NCBI RefSeq assembly: GCF_900112245.1
Contig: NZ_FOYX01000001.1
Span: forward strand, 1,909,856-1,973,855
Direction of reading: 5' to 3'
Length of the DNA stretch: 64,000 nucleotides
Source of the DNA: Maribacter stanieri
GTDB taxonomy: Bacteria; Bacteroidota; Bacteroidia; Flavobacteriales; Flavobacteriaceae
Positions 1 to 8,268 of the stretch are shown here, in pieces. The notes beneath the pieces are model-generated. The model did not search any database. It worked only from the letters and a program-made list of their open reading frames with translations, and had not been told where the DNA came from. The stretch's first letter is position 1. The number at the start of each line of letters is the position of its first letter. Both the position numbers and the translations under genes were made by a program.

Positions 1-641
1 GTGCCTTGGTAATGACACATAGCGATGATAATGGATTGGTAATTCCACCAAAATTGGCGCCTATACAAGTTGTTATTGTACCAATTTACAAAGGAATGGA
101 TCAATTGGACCAAATATCCGATACGGTTAATCCATTAGTAAAAGAATTAAGGGCTAAAGGTATTTCTGTGAAATTTGATAATAGGGACACACATAAGCCA
201 GGATTTAAGTTTAATGAGTATGAAATGCGTGGAGTTCCTGTTAGATTGGCAATTGGACCAAGAGATATGGAAAATGGCACGTATGAAGTTGCAAGAAGGG
301 ATACATTGCAAAAAGAAACAGTTTCTGCGACTGATGTAGTAGCTAAAATTGAATTTTTAATGGAGGATATTCAGAAGAATATGTTCCAAAAAGCACTCGA
401 TTATAGGGCTGATCATATTACAGAAGTGGATTCTTATGATGAATTCAAGAAAGTTTTGAATGAAAAAGGTGGATTTATTTCAGCTCATTGGGATGGTAGT
501 AAAGAAACTGAAGAACGTGTAAAAGATGAGACAAAAGCTACGATAAGGTGTATTCCTATTGATGCGAAGGAAGAAAAAGGTGTTTGTATGGTTACTGGAA
601 AACCATCTAATAAAAGGGTACTATTTGCTAAAGCGTATTAA
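1..641 (+). CDS. proS: Prolyl-tRNA synthetase, C-terminal part (5' end outside window)
   Basis: This charges tRNA-Pro with proline in the cytoplasm. Only about the last 213 residues are present; the reading frame is open from base 3 and continues off the left edge. The visible part holds the anticodon-binding domain (start [14 protein letters not shown], roughly residues 18-120 of the fragment) followed by the extra C-terminal domain of the archaeal/eukaryotic-type enzyme. That domain contains RCIPID and [10 protein letters not shown] and ends in a terminal Ala-Tyr, which is typical of the short ProS type found in Bacteroidota and absent from the E. coli type. Two tRNA-Glu genes and rpsT follow on the same strand. 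Identification is firm; the true start cannot be seen. Confidence 0.93.
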   Translation, partial: ALVMTHSDDNGLVIPPKLAPIQVVIVPIYKGMDQLDQISDTVNPLVKELRAKGISVKFDNRDTHKPGFKFNEYEMRGVPVRLAIGPRDMENGTYEVARRDTLQKETVSATDVVAKIEFLMEDIQKNMFQKALDYRADHITEVDSYDEFKKVLNEKGGFISAHWDGSKETEERVKDETKATIRCIPIDAKEEKGVCMVTGKPSNKRVLFAKAY

Positions 642-689
642 TTTTTTCAAAAAATTATAATCAGGTGTTGTGATAGTAAAAAATATTTG

Positions 690-697
690 TATTTTTG
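690..697 (+). promoter_or_regulatory. Bacteroidota-type -7 box for the tRNA-Glu pair
   Basis: TATTTTTG matches TAnnTTTG. A TTG about 20 bases upstream (near 667-669) is a plausible -33 element. The box lies about 22 bases before the first tRNA-Glu, the right distance for a stable-RNA start. Confidence 0.6.
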
Positions 698-719
698 CAT
701 CCGCAATTGCGCAAAGTAT

Positions 720-791
720 GGTCCGTTCGTCTAGGGGTTAGGACGCCAGGTTTTCATCCTGGTAACAGGGGTTCGATTCCCCTACGGACTA
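720..791 (+). tRNA. tRNA-Glu (anticodon TTC), copy 1
   Basis: Reads GAA/GAG codons. The 72-nt sequence folds as a cloverleaf. The acceptor GGTCCGT pairs with ACGGACT (first pair G-T), and the discriminator is A791. The anticodon stem CCAGG/CCTGG encloses the loop TTTTCAT, which gives anticodon TTC. The T arm is AGGGG-TTCGATT-CCCCT. CCA is not encoded: the genomic sequence after A791 is CTA. It lies 42 bases before an identical copy. Confidence 0.97.
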
Positions 792-833
792 CTAATTAAC
801 ATTTGGATGTATTTCCAAGCATTGACATATAAT

Positions 834-905
834 GGTCCGTTCGTCTAGGGGTTAGGACGCCAGGTTTTCATCCTGGTAACAGGGGTTCGATTCCCCTACG
901 GACTA
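834..905 (+). tRNA. tRNA-Glu (anticodon TTC), copy 2
   Basis: All 72 nt are identical to the first copy, including the anticodon loop TTTTCAT and the A discriminator. It is probably transcribed with copy 1 and possibly with rpsT, which starts 48 bases downstream. No TAnnTTTG box is seen in the 42-base spacer between the two genes. Confidence 0.97.
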
Positions 906-953
906 CAAAAATTGAATGGATGAGAATCCGAAGAAATTATAATAAATTATAAA

Positions 954-1205
954 ATGGCAAATCACAAGTCGGCATTAAAGAGAATCAGAAGAAACGAAGC
1001 AGTTCGTTTACGTAACAGATATCAGCATAAAACTACGCGTAACGCTATAAAAAGATTACGTGGAGAAGAATCTAAGAAAGATGCAGAGGCTCTTTTTCCA
1101 AGTGTTGTTAGTATGATCGATCGTTTAGCAAAACGTAACATTATACATGATAATAAAGCTGCCAACTTAAAAAGCAAATTAGCTAAGCACGTAGCTGCAC
1201 TTTAA
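954..1205 (+). CDS. rpsT: 30S ribosomal protein S20
   Basis: A primary-binding protein of the small ribosomal subunit that contacts 16S rRNA. The 83-residue, very basic protein starts MANHKSALKRIRRNE, the hallmark S20 N-terminus, and continues as a long helical hairpin ending KSKLAKHVAAL. The length is normal for the family. It follows the two tRNA-Glu genes by 48 bases and may share their transcript. A strong hairpin with a T run lies 26 bases after the stop codon, so transcription probably ends there. Confidence 0.97.
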   Translation: MANHKSALKRIRRNEAVRLRNRYQHKTTRNAIKRLRGEESKKDAEALFPSVVSMIDRLAKRNIIHDNKAANLKSKLAKHVAAL

Positions 1206-1230
1206 TTTAGCTTTAAGTTAAAAGTATAGA

Positions 1231-1259
1231 GCCTTCCTTTAATTAGGAAGGCTTTTTTT
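1231..1259 (+). terminator. Intrinsic terminator after rpsT
   Basis: GCCTTCCT and AGGAAGGC form a perfect 8-bp stem around TTAATT, followed directly by a run of seven T. It lies just before the convergent minus-strand membrane-protein gene. Confidence 0.88.
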
Positions 1260-1270
1260 GTTTAGTTTTT

Positions 1271-1960
1271 TTAAATTGTTTCGTTCGTTATTCTTAGTCT
1301 CTTCATGAATAATAGCCCTAGAATAATACAAGAGTAGAAAATTCCAATAGTGGCGTAATGGTATTTAGATAAATTATAAGCGGTAAATAACTCGTAATTA
1401 AAGGATAATATATACATGGTAATTGGGTAACACGTATAAAAAATTAAAATACCAACACTGATCCAAAATAGAAGATTTGTATGTAATGGCAACTTGTGTT
1501 TAATCGTAATTAATTTATACAAATAGATTATTGCTGCGTATAACAAGATTATTGAGCCTGCAATAATTCCAAAATTTTGAGGTTCCGTAAAAAAATCTTG
1601 ATAAAATAAATTTACTATACATGTTATTACAAAAAATACACTACCGTATTTAATTATCTTCTTTGTTATTGGATATTTACTTAAATGGTAATAAATGTAA
1701 AAGAAGTAAAGAAAAAATATAATATCGAATACATTAAAAATGATAGTATTGTAATTGTGAAATTCTTGCTTGTAAATAAGTTGAATGTCATCTACATCTC
1801 TAACTATTAAGCCTAGGACTTCAGACAAAAAAGTATATGCGAGTAGAATTGGGAAATATCTTAATACAGTATCATAATAGCGTTGATATTTAGCTATGGA
1901 CAGAACCAACGCTATAAAATAGAGTAATATAAAATAATTCTCCAATAGGTATTCCAGCAT
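1271..1960 (-). CDS. Conserved hypothetical integral membrane protein
   Basis: I do not recognise a named family. The 229-residue protein is almost entirely hydrophobic, with about six to seven predicted membrane spans rich in Phe, Tyr, Leu and Ile, joined by short charged loops such as KYPITKKIIKYG and KLITIKHKLP. No signal peptide separate from the first span and no catalytic motif are visible. It lies 27 bases downstream of a lipoprotein gene on the same strand, so the two are probably co-transcribed, but nothing links their functions. An inner-membrane location is the only safe inference. Confidence 0.72.
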   Translation of the reverse strand: MLEYLLENYFILLYFIALVLSIAKYQRYYDTVLRYFPILLAYTFLSEVLGLIVRDVDDIQLIYKQEFHNYNTIIFNVFDIIFFLYFFYIYYHLSKYPITKKIIKYGSVFFVITCIVNLFYQDFFTEPQNFGIIAGSIILLYAAIIYLYKLITIKHKLPLHTNLLFWISVGILIFYTCYPITMYILSFNYELFTAYNLSKYHYATIGIFYSCIILGLLFMKRLRITNETI

Positions 1961-1987
1961 AATTCAGCTCAAGTGTTTACAAGATGA

Positions 1988-2683
1988 TTAATTTTTTGGT
2001 GGTGGTACGCCTGAGCCTCTATTGAGCGTTAAACTTTGTTGACCTTGAATGTTTAAAGGTTTTGCGGCTGTTTTTGAAATTGGTGCAAATGATGCATGCG
2101 CTTTGTTGTTTTCATTTGTATGTATGCTGTAACCTTTTATATTTTCAAAATCATTGTTTAAAGGAACTGCTTGTTTGCCTTTTGCACCTTGCCCTATGTA
2201 GAACAGATAATCTCGTTTTCCATCATTATAGGTTGGTGAAAGCATAATTGAATTCTGTCTTGGGTGTTTAATGGAATCTTTTGAATTCGGGAAAAACACA
2301 TCATCTGGGTAATTAGAATAGTATAATCTTAAAGTCGATATTTCTACGTTGGCATCTGCAGCTTCCTGTTCAATAAATTTTAGATACTGCTTTAAGATTT
2401 TATAATCGTAATATACATATCTGCCAACATCAAATTCTTTGTCATCTTTATAATGCTGGTTTATAGAATCTTCGTAATGTTGAATTAGAGGAACCCTTCT
2501 TTTGCTATAAGAATCAAACATGTTTTTAGCTTGTGATACTTCTACAATTTGAGCAGGAGCTTCTACAGTGGGTTTATCATTTTTATCAGGCTCATTGGGC
2601 TTTTGTACTTGGTTACAGCTAACAAGCGCTGTGAGCATCAAAATAAAGGTGATTCTAGTCAGTAACATGGTTGGTCTTTTCAT
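1988..2683 (-). CDS. Hypothetical lipoprotein
   Basis: The function is unknown. The N-terminus is a lipoprotein signal: a basic start, a hydrophobic stretch, then lipobox LVSC with Cys at about residue 23. A Pro/Lys/Glu-rich linker (KPNEPDKNDKPTVEAP) follows, then a globular region of about 160 residues and a disordered tail ending RGSGVPPPKN. Asp and Tyr are common in the globular part, but I see no recognised motif. It is likely the first gene of a two-gene unit with the downstream membrane protein. It is probably anchored on the periplasmic face of a membrane; no acidic surface-export signal directly follows the Cys. Confidence 0.75.
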   Translation of the reverse strand: MKRPTMLLTRITFILMLTALVSCNQVQKPNEPDKNDKPTVEAPAQIVEVSQAKNMFDSYSKRRVPLIQHYEDSINQHYKDDKEFDVGRYVYYDYKILKQYLKFIEQEAADANVEISTLRLYYSNYPDDVFFPNSKDSIKHPRQNSIMLSPTYNDGKRDYLFYIGQGAKGKQAVPLNNDFENIKGYSIHTNENNKAHASFAPISKTAAKPLNIQGQQSLTLNRGSGVPPPKN

Positions 2684-2840
2684 TTTCCAGGAATTAGATT
2701 AATTAGTTAGAAAATAGAAAAAAGACTGGGGGAGATATCTTTCTCTAATTATGATAAAGATATTAAAAATAATGTAGGACTGCTCATAGATGACTTTGGG
2801 TTTTAAAGGAGTTAAGATTATGGAAGTTTATAAAAACAAA

Positions 2841-2869
2841 AATCCCGATTTCTAATAGAAATCGGGATT
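2841..2869. terminator. Hairpin terminator downstream of rho
   Basis: A perfect 13-bp stem (AATCCCGATTTCT / AGAAATCGGGATT) around AAT, flanked by A-rich sequence on the left and T-rich on the right. It lies just past the rho stop codon, so on the minus strand it would end the rho transcript. Confidence 0.82.
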
Positions 2870-2889
2870 TTAAAATTATTTATAAAATT

Positions 2890-4524
2890 CTATTGATTCA
2901 TAGTCATCAAGAACTCTTCATTATTTTTTGTTTGCTTAAAGCGTTGCTCAATAAATTCCATTGCTTCCACAGGGTTCATATCCGCAAGGTATTTACGCAT
3001 AATCCACATACGCTGTAAAGTGCTTTCGTCTAAAAGCATATCATCTCTACGTGTACTAGAAGAAGTAAGGTCAATGGCAGGGAAGATTCTTCTATTGGCA
3101 ATCTTACGATCTAATTGAAGTTCCATGTTACCAGTACCTTTGAATTCTTCAAAAATTACTTCGTCCATTTTAGAACCGGTCTCCGTTAATGCAGTAGCAA
3201 TAATAGATAATGATCCGCCACCTTCGATATTACGTGCTGCACCAAAGAATCTTTTTGGTTTGTGTAATGCATTTGCATCAACACCACCACTTAATACTTT
3301 ACCTGAAGCTGGTTGTACAGTGTTGTAGGCTCTTGCTAAACGTGTAATGGAATCTAAAAGGATAACAACATCATGACCGCATTCTACCAAACGTTTTGCT
3401 TTTTCTAAAACAATGTTGGCAACACGTACATGTTCTGTTGGTTCTTTGTCAAATGTAGAAGCAACAACCTCGCCACGTACATTACGCTGCATATCGGTAA
3501 CCTCTTCTGGTCGTTCATCAATTAATAATATAATTTGATAAACCTCTGGGTGGTTTGCTGCAATACCATTAGCTATATCTTTTAAAAGCATGGTTTTACC
3601 AGACTTTGGTTGAGATACGATCATTCCTCTTTGTCCTTTTCCAATAGGAGAGAACAAATCTATAATACGAGTAGATATCGTGCTTTGACGCTCAGCTAAA
3701 TTAAATTTTTCTTGAGGGAATAATGGAGTCAAATGTTCAAAGGACACTCGGTCACGAACTATTTGAGGGTCGATTCCGTTAATTTTATTCACCTTAATAA
3801 GCGGAAAATATTTTTCCCCTTCTTTTGGTGGTCTTACATTACCCAATACGGTATCTCCAGTTTTTAAACCGAAAAGACGAATCTGAGACTGAGAAACATA
3901 AATATCATCAGGAGAGGATAGGTAATTATAATCAGAGGAACGTAAAAATCCGTAACCATCTTGCATAATATCTAAAACTCCTTCACTAGCTATAATAGAA
4001 TCGAACTCATATTCAGGTTCCTTATACCTATTCTTTAAGTCCTTGTCAAAATTGCTTTTGTCATGGGTAGGTCTAGGGTTTGGCTTCTTATTCTGATTAT
4101 TATTCTGCTGAGGATTCTTTTGCTTATTAGGCTGGTTAGCAGGTTTTGGCCTAGGTCTAGGTCTTTTTTGCTCTACTGGTTCTTTTGACTCAGTTGCTTG
4201 CGTTACCTCTTTTTTTGCTGGAGCTACTTTTGTAGGCTCAGTTTTTGCAGGGGCATTTCCATCCTTGTCCGTGTTTTTTTCAACACGTGGTCTAGGTCTA
4301 GGTTTTGGTTTTGGCTTCGGCTTTTCTTCTGCTGGTTTGCTTACTTCTTCAGTTTTTGAAGGAGCTATAGCTGCAGCCACTTTAGGATTAGCTGCCTGTA
4401 AGTCCAAAATTTGATAAACTAAGTCTAGTTTTTTCAAGGTTTTGAATTTAGGAACCTTTAGTCCTTTAGCAATTTCCTGAAGCTCAGGTAGCTTTTTTGA
4501 TTTTAAATCTGAAATCTCAAACAT
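2890..4524 (-). CDS. rho: Transcription termination factor Rho, with basic insert
   Basis: A hexameric RNA-dependent ATPase/translocase that ends transcription. Its order of parts is: a Rho N-terminal SAP-like domain (residues 1-45); a disordered insert rich in Pro, Arg, Lys, Asn and Gln (about 50-165); the OB-type RNA-binding domain (about 175-245, [15 protein letters not shown]); and the RecA-like ATPase with Walker A QPKSGKT (near 305) and Walker [17 protein letters not shown]. The insert makes it about 125 residues longer than E. coli Rho, as in many Bacteroidota and other phyla. The gene stands alone between a terminator and a divergent DUF4293 gene. A 6-bp inverted repeat (4617-4634) in its upstream region could be regulatory, but this is weak. 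Confidence 0.97.
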   Translation of the reverse strand: MFEISDLKSKKLPELQEIAKGLKVPKFKTLKKLDLVYQILDLQAANPKVAAAIAPSKTEEVSKPAEEKPKPKPKPRPRPRVEKNTDKDGNAPAKTEPTKVAPAKKEVTQATESKEPVEQKRPRPRPKPANQPNKQKNPQQNNNQNKKPNPRPTHDKSNFDKDLKNRYKEPEYEFDSIIASEGVLDIMQDGYGFLRSSDYNYLSSPDDIYVSQSQIRLFGLKTGDTVLGNVRPPKEGEKYFPLIKVNKINGIDPQIVRDRVSFEHLTPLFPQEKFNLAERQSTISTRIIDLFSPIGKGQRGMIVSQPKSGKTMLLKDIANGIAANHPEVYQIILLIDERPEEVTDMQRNVRGEVVASTFDKEPTEHVRVANIVLEKAKRLVECGHDVVILLDSITRLARAYNTVQPASGKVLSGGVDANALHKPKRFFGAARNIEGGGSLSIIATALTETGSKMDEVIFEEFKGTGNMELQLDRKIANRRIFPAIDLTSSSTRRDDMLLDESTLQRMWIMRKYLADMNPVEAMEFIEQRFKQTKNNEEFLMTMNQ

Positions 4525-4689
4525 TAAGTAGTAGAATAAATTATAAGTAGTTTGTATTGTAAGAAGTAAATAATTTTATTTGGATAATCTCAAGGAATGT
4601 TTTCCTTATTGGTAGGCGTTATGACTTGATAACGTAGCAATATTACAAATTATTTTGAATTAAATGGCTATAATTTTTGAAAAGACCTG

Positions 4690-4697
4690 TATTTTTG
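4690..4697 (+). promoter_or_regulatory. -7 box upstream of the DUF4293 gene
   Basis: TATTTTTG matches TAnnTTTG and lies 23 bases before the start codon. No convincing -33 TTG is found at the usual spacing. Confidence 0.5.
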
Positions 4698-4720
4698 CAG
4701 TGTAAAGTGGTAATTGATTT

Positions 4721-5131
4721 ATGATTCAAAGAATACAAAGCCTTTATTTAATAGTTGTAGCAATACTTACAGGTGTTCTACCGTTCTTCTTTAACCTATG
4801 GGTTAATATAGATGGGGCAGAAGTATTCGCGAATAATGAAATGCTTATTTCTATTGCCTTTTATGCGAGTGCAGTATTAGCTGTTTGGGCTATAGTACAA
4901 TTTAAAAAAAGAAAATCTCAGTTTGTTATAAACAGGCTGAACATGATATTAAATGTTTTTTTATTAGGATTTTTCGTTTACCGATCACTAAACTTATCCG
5001 GAGAGACCTTGGTCTCTGAGAAGGGTATTGGGATGCTGATTCCAGTATTTTCTATCATTTTTTTGGTCCTTGCAAATAGGGCTATAAAGAAGGATGAAGA
5101 TCTTGTAAAATCTGTGGATCGCTTACGTTAA
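4721..5131 (+). CDS. DUF4293 family membrane protein
   Basis: A conserved Bacteroidota membrane protein of unknown function. The 136 residues start MIQRIQSLYLIVVAIL, the characteristic opening of DUF4293, and hold four predicted membrane spans (about 7-28, 45-62, 75-92, 103-122) ending in a short charged tail, EDLVKSVDRLR. The family is often found beside rho in Bacteroidota, as here, where it is divergent from rho. A -7-like box sits 23 bases upstream and a terminator follows, so it is probably a single-gene unit. The family call is from its start motif and topology; no function can be given. Confidence 0.82.
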   Translation: MIQRIQSLYLIVVAILTGVLPFFFNLWVNIDGAEVFANNEMLISIAFYASAVLAVWAIVQFKKRKSQFVINRLNMILNVFLLGFFVYRSLNLSGETLVSEKGIGMLIPVFSIIFLVLANRAIKKDEDLVKSVDRLR

Positions 5132-5160
5132 GCCTATAATCTTAGTAGTATTAGTGCGTT

Positions 5161-5188
5161 AAAACCCGGGGTAGTTTCCGGGTTTTTT
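5161..5188 (+). terminator. Terminator after the DUF4293 gene
   Basis: AACCCGG and CCGGGTT pair around a GGTAGTTT loop, with a run of T on the 3' side. Confidence 0.82.
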
Positions 5189-5310
5189 TATGCCCTTTTA
5201 TTTCTGAAAACAAGTTTCTTCTTTTCAATTATCACAAAACTGTTGCAGGATTTTAGCCTAATGTGATAAACTCTTTATGTTTTCTTGAATTCTTCGTGAT
5301 ACCGCATTTT

Positions 5311-5318
5311 TATGTTTG
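5311..5318 (+). promoter_or_regulatory. -7 box upstream of the DM13 lipoprotein gene
   Basis: TATGTTTG matches TAnnTTTG. A TTG lies at 5285-5287, a slightly long spacing for a -33 element. Transcription from here would give a leader of about 70 bases that carries the hairpin at 5337-5353. Confidence 0.5.
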
Positions 5319-5336
5319 TTCCAAGAAACAGAAAGG

Positions 5337-5353
5337 CTAACGATAGCCGTTAG
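5337..5353 (+). promoter_or_regulatory. Inverted repeat in the DM13 gene leader
   Basis: CTAACG-ATAGC-CGTTAG is a perfect 6-bp stem with a 5-base loop, and it overlaps an alternative pairing GGCTA-ACGA-TAGCC. It lies between the presumed transcription start and the start codon at 5395. It could be a leader hairpin or an operator. Confidence 0.4.
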
Positions 5354-5394
5354 TTATGCTGTTTAAAACAAAAACAAATTTAAAAATTACGATT

Positions 5395-5892
5395 ATGAAA
5401 AACAGAAAATTTACTCTTGTATTATTAGCTAGTGCCATGACAACTTTTTTTATTAGTTGCTCTGATGATGATGCTGAAGTAGTAACAGTGACAGAAACGG
5501 TGGTTGAAACAGAAACTGTTGAAGTGGATTCTTCTTTGCCAGTAGGTGATTTGATGGTAACATTAAGTGGAAATTTGGTTGCTGAGAGTGGTACACCAAC
5601 ACAAGGTTTGGTTGAAGTTGGTGTTGATGCAGAAGACGTTAATTTTGTTCGTTTTGCAGATGATTTTACAACCGAGCTTGGCACTGGAACAGTAGGTATT
5701 TTTCTTTCTACATCAGATGTTTTTACTGCTGATCCTGCTAATGGAAATCCAGATTTAATGCTAATTGGTAATGTTGCGGATAATGGTGAAATGTTCATTA
5801 AATTGAGCGATACGCCCGATGCTAAATACACACACATCATTCTTTGGTGTGCTACAGCTAACATACCATTTGGTAATGTAGCTTTAAACTAA
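5395..5892 (+). CDS. DM13-domain lipoprotein
   Basis: A secreted lipid-anchored protein of 165 residues. I place the start at 5395, not at the upstream in-frame ATG at 5356, because MKNRKFTLVLLASAMTTFFI followed by lipobox FISC gives a clean lipoprotein signal. An acidic stretch (SDDDAEV) follows the Cys, a pattern linked with surface export in Bacteroidota. A Thr/Val/Glu-rich linker leads to a DM13 domain (about residues 45-165) with the conserved core NFVRFADDFTTELG and the near-terminal Cys motif ILWCATANIPFGNVAL. DM13 domains are thought to bind a redox cofactor or take part in electron transfer through that Cys; this has not been shown for bacterial lipoproteins like this one. An outer-membrane barrel gene lies downstream. 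Confidence 0.8.
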   Translation: MKNRKFTLVLLASAMTTFFISCSDDDAEVVTVTETVVETETVEVDSSLPVGDLMVTLSGNLVAESGTPTQGLVEVGVDAEDVNFVRFADDFTTELGTGTVGIFLSTSDVFTADPANGNPDLMLIGNVADNGEMFIKLSDTPDAKYTHIILWCATANIPFGNVALN

Positions 5893-5906
5893 AATAACAT
5901 ATTACT

Positions 5907-5964
5907 GCCTTTGGGAATAGAGACACATGATTCTGTTTTTCTATGTCTCCCAAAGGCTTTTTTT
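5907..5964 (+). terminator. Long-stem terminator after the DM13 gene
   Basis: GCCTTTGGGA (5907-5916) pairs with TCCCAAAGGC (5948-5957), with inner pairing of GAGACA to TGTCTC, then a run of seven T. It separates the DM13 gene from the following barrel gene, so any read-through would be partial. Confidence 0.8.
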
Positions 5965-6009
5965 CGGGATACACTTTCTGTATTTCCTGAAATTTAATAT
6001 CACAGAATT

Positions 6010-6870
6010 ATGAAAAAAATAAAAAATTTAATTTTTGTATTTTTTTGCTTCTCTGCCGTTTGCTTACAAGCCCAAAGTGGTTGGACGAGAGAAGCCAAAG
6101 GATTATATCTACAAGCTTCGGCATCACATTTTTCTTCTAATGATTATTATACTACAGAAGGTAGATTAGCTGATCAAGGAAGTACTTTTAATACAAGTGC
6201 TTTTTTAATTTATGGAGAATATGGAATATCTAATAGACTTACCGCTATTGTTGATTTACCGTTAGTTCGTTTAAATAGTTTTAGTACAACAGAAACTGTA
6301 GGCGGTGTTGGTAACATTCAGCTTGGTGTAAAGTATAAGTTGTTAAAAAACTTTCCATTGTCTTTACAAGTAGCATTAGATATTCCTAGTAATGATGGCA
6401 ACAATTTTGCGCAATCAAAAAATGCAAATGATTTTGGGGAATTTGATGAGATAAATTTACCGCTTTCTGATGGTGAGTTTAACATTTGGACCACCTTAGC
6501 TGCATCTCATGGATTTAAAAATGGAAAATCATATGTTTCTGCATTTTCAAGCGTAAACTTTAGAACAGAGAATTTTAGTAACCAGTTTCAGGCTGGGGCA
6601 GAAGTAGGTCATTTGTTCTTTAATAAATTGTATTTGATAGGGAAGTTGAAAATTCAGGAAAGATTGTCTTCTGAGAATAATGTACAAAGCGGATCATTTT
6701 TATTTGGAGAGGGAACAACGTTTACAAGTTATGGTATTACCTCAATGTATAAGTTGACCGATCATTTAAACTTAGTGGCTCAATATTCAGATTACGCAGG
6801 TTTTTTAGTAGAGCGTAAAAATATATATGACGGTGGTACATTTTCATTAGGGGTGGCGTTTGAATTATAA
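6010..6870 (+). CDS. Predicted outer-membrane beta-barrel protein
   Basis: A secreted 286-residue protein with a signal peptide ending near LQAQ (about residue 22). The remainder alternates short amphipathic strands ending in aromatic residues, with a C-terminal strand GGTFSLGVAFEL that ends in a hydrophobic residue, as in barrel proteins. The pattern (GVGNIQLGVKYKLL, SLQVALDIPS) resembles the MetA-pathway phenol-degradation/transporter-like barrel group, but I cannot assign a substrate. It lies 117 bases after the DM13 lipoprotein, beyond a terminator-like hairpin. No clear promoter of its own is seen. It may be a small pore or an assembly partner for the lipoprotein. Confidence 0.7.
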   Translation: MKKIKNLIFVFFCFSAVCLQAQSGWTREAKGLYLQASASHFSSNDYYTTEGRLADQGSTFNTSAFLIYGEYGISNRLTAIVDLPLVRLNSFSTTETVGGVGNIQLGVKYKLLKNFPLSLQVALDIPSNDGNNFAQSKNANDFGEFDEINLPLSDGEFNIWTTLAASHGFKNGKSYVSAFSSVNFRTENFSNQFQAGAEVGHLFFNKLYLIGKLKIQERLSSENNVQSGSFLFGEGTTFTSYGITSMYKLTDHLNLVAQYSDYAGFLVERKNIYDGGTFSLGVAFEL

Positions 6871-6881
6871 TTTGCGGTATT

Positions 6882-6911
6882 ACAGGGTGTGTTCATTTAA
6901 ATTCGCCCTGT
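6882..6911. terminator. Weak two-way terminator between convergent genes
   Basis: ACAGGG and CCCTGT pair across an 18-base loop, followed by TTTCTATCTTTT on the plus strand. It sits between the barrel gene and the convergent phosphoesterase gene. Confidence 0.45.
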
Positions 6912-6913
6912 TT

Positions 6914-7408
6914 CTATCTTTTGCCAAGTTCTATAACTTCTAAATCTTTTATATTATCCTCTTCAATAATAAAACGTAACATGGTTCGCATTTGGTGAAA
7001 ACCGTGTTTTCCGCAAGCACCAGGGTTCATGTGCAGAACGCCTAATTTTTTGTCCATCATTACTTTTAGAATATGAGAATGCCCAGAAATGAATAATTTC
7101 GGAGGATTTTCTCTTATCATATCACGAGTTCTAATGTTGTATTTAGGGGGATAGCCTCCTATATGTGTTATAAGTACATCAACACCTTCGCAAAAAAATC
7201 TATTGTTTTCTGGAAATTCTTTTTGGATTATATGGTCGTCTATGTTACCATATACACCTTTTAAGGGTTTTAATTTTGCTATGGCATCAGTAACATCTAA
7301 AGTTCCTATATCGCCGGCATGCCATACTTCATCTGCCCATTTTACATGTTTTAAAATGGCGTCATCTATATGGGAGTGGGTATCGGAAAGTAAAAGAATT
7401 TTGGTCAT
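6914..7408 (-). CDS. YfcE/MJ0936-family metallophosphoesterase
   Basis: A small cytoplasmic phosphodiesterase of the calcineurin-like superfamily (164 residues, normal for the YfcE type). All metal-ligand motifs are visible: SDTHSH (D9, H11), HAGDIG (D33), YGNIDD in place of the usual GN(H/C)D, THIGG, and GHSH. The family acts on model phosphodiesters and is metal-dependent; its natural substrate is unknown. It has no signal peptide. It converges on the barrel gene and is divergent from truA. Confidence 0.88.
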   Translation of the reverse strand: MTKILLLSDTHSHIDDAILKHVKWADEVWHAGDIGTLDVTDAIAKLKPLKGVYGNIDDHIIQKEFPENNRFFCEGVDVLITHIGGYPPKYNIRTRDMIRENPPKLFISGHSHILKVMMDKKLGVLHMNPGACGKHGFHQMRTMLRFIIEEDNIKDLEVIELGKR

Positions 7409-7486
7409 TAAAAGTTTAGGTTTGATGAAGATTTAAGTTTTACTCTGAGTAATTGGCTAAAGGTGATTAAACGTATCCTTTTTAAT

Positions 7487-7494
7487 ACCTTTGC
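7487..7494 (+). promoter_or_regulatory. -7 box upstream of truA
   Basis: TACCTTTG matches TAnnTTTG and lies 24 bases before the truA TTG start. No good -33 element is seen. The position supports the TTG as the start codon. Confidence 0.55.
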
Positions 7495-7518
7495 AGTATA
7501 CAAAATTAGTACATCCTT

Positions 7519-8268
7519 TTGAGATTCTTCATTCAATTTTCATACTTCGGTAAAGCTTATCATGGCTGGCAGTATCAGCCTAATGCCATAACAGTGCAAG
7601 AAGTACTTGAAAAAGGTATGTCTAAACTTTTAAATGTCCCTATTTCACTTATGGGCGCAGGTCGTACAGATACAGGTGTGCATGCAAAAGTTATGTATGC
7701 CCATTTTGATGTTAATAGTTTAGACAATATTCCAGAATACATTTTTAGATTAAATTCTTTCTTGCCAAGCGATATTGCAGTTGGTCGTATTTTTGAAGTT
7801 AAGGATGATGCTCATGCTCGTTTTCATGCTACATCACGTACTTATGAATATCATATAACAAAAAAGAAAGACCCTTTTTCTTCAGATTTAGCCCATTTTA
7901 TTAAGAAAGAGCTGGACTTGGAGCAAATGAATATGGCTGCAAACCTGTTACTGGGAAAGAAAGATTTCGAATGTTTTTCAAAATCGAATACTGATGTTTT
8001 TACTAATATTTGTGATTTGCAGAAAGCGGAATGGACATTAGAAAATAACACTCTTGTTTTTACGATCACGGCAGATAGATTTCTTAGAAATATGGTTAGA
8101 GCTATCGTAGGAACACTATTAAATGTAGGATTGGGTAAATATTCTGCCGACTATGTTAATACCATATTAAAAAGCAAGGATAGAACAAAAGCTGGTGTTT
8201 CTGTTCCTGCAAAAGGACTATATTTGACCTCTATTGTTTACCCCAATACTATTTTAAAGAATGGATAA
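7519..8268 (+). CDS. truA: tRNA pseudouridine(38-40) synthase TruA
   Basis: Converts uridines at positions 38-40 of the tRNA anticodon stem to pseudouridine. The 249-residue protein starts RFFIQFSYFGKAYHGWQYQP and has the catalytic motif GAGRTDTGVHA with Asp51. The C-terminal region RFLRNMVRAIVGTLLNVG is also typical. The start is TTG: no ATG lies near the family N-terminus, and a TAnnTTTG box 24 bases upstream agrees. The last 8 bases overlap the ABC exporter gene, so the two are translationally coupled. Confidence 0.96.
   Translation: MRFFIQFSYFGKAYHGWQYQPNAITVQEVLEKGMSKLLNVPISLMGAGRTDTGVHAKVMYAHFDVNSLDNIPEYIFRLNSFLPSDIAVGRIFEVKDDAHARFHATSRTYEYHITKKKDPFSSDLAHFIKKELDLEQMNMAANLLLGKKDFECFSKSNTDVFTNICDLQKAEWTLENNTLVFTITADRFLRNMVRAIVGTLLNVGLGKYSADYVNTILKSKDRTKAGVSVPAKGLYLTSIVYPNTILKNG

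Noticed and set aside
720-905. Repeat unit resembling the start of a CRISPR array
   Set aside because: The repeated 72 bases fold as tRNA-Glu and there are only two copies. No CRISPR array or cas gene is seen in the window.
4617-4634. CGTTAT-ATAACG inverted repeat upstream of rho as an operator
   Set aside because: It is only 6 bp, with no regulator or second copy nearby, so it could easily occur by chance in AT-rich DNA.
5337-5864. A 175-codon open frame on the minus strand opposite the DM13 gene
   Set aside because: It is Ser/Thr/Val-rich antisense of a clear lipoprotein gene, with no signal, domain or promoter of its own.
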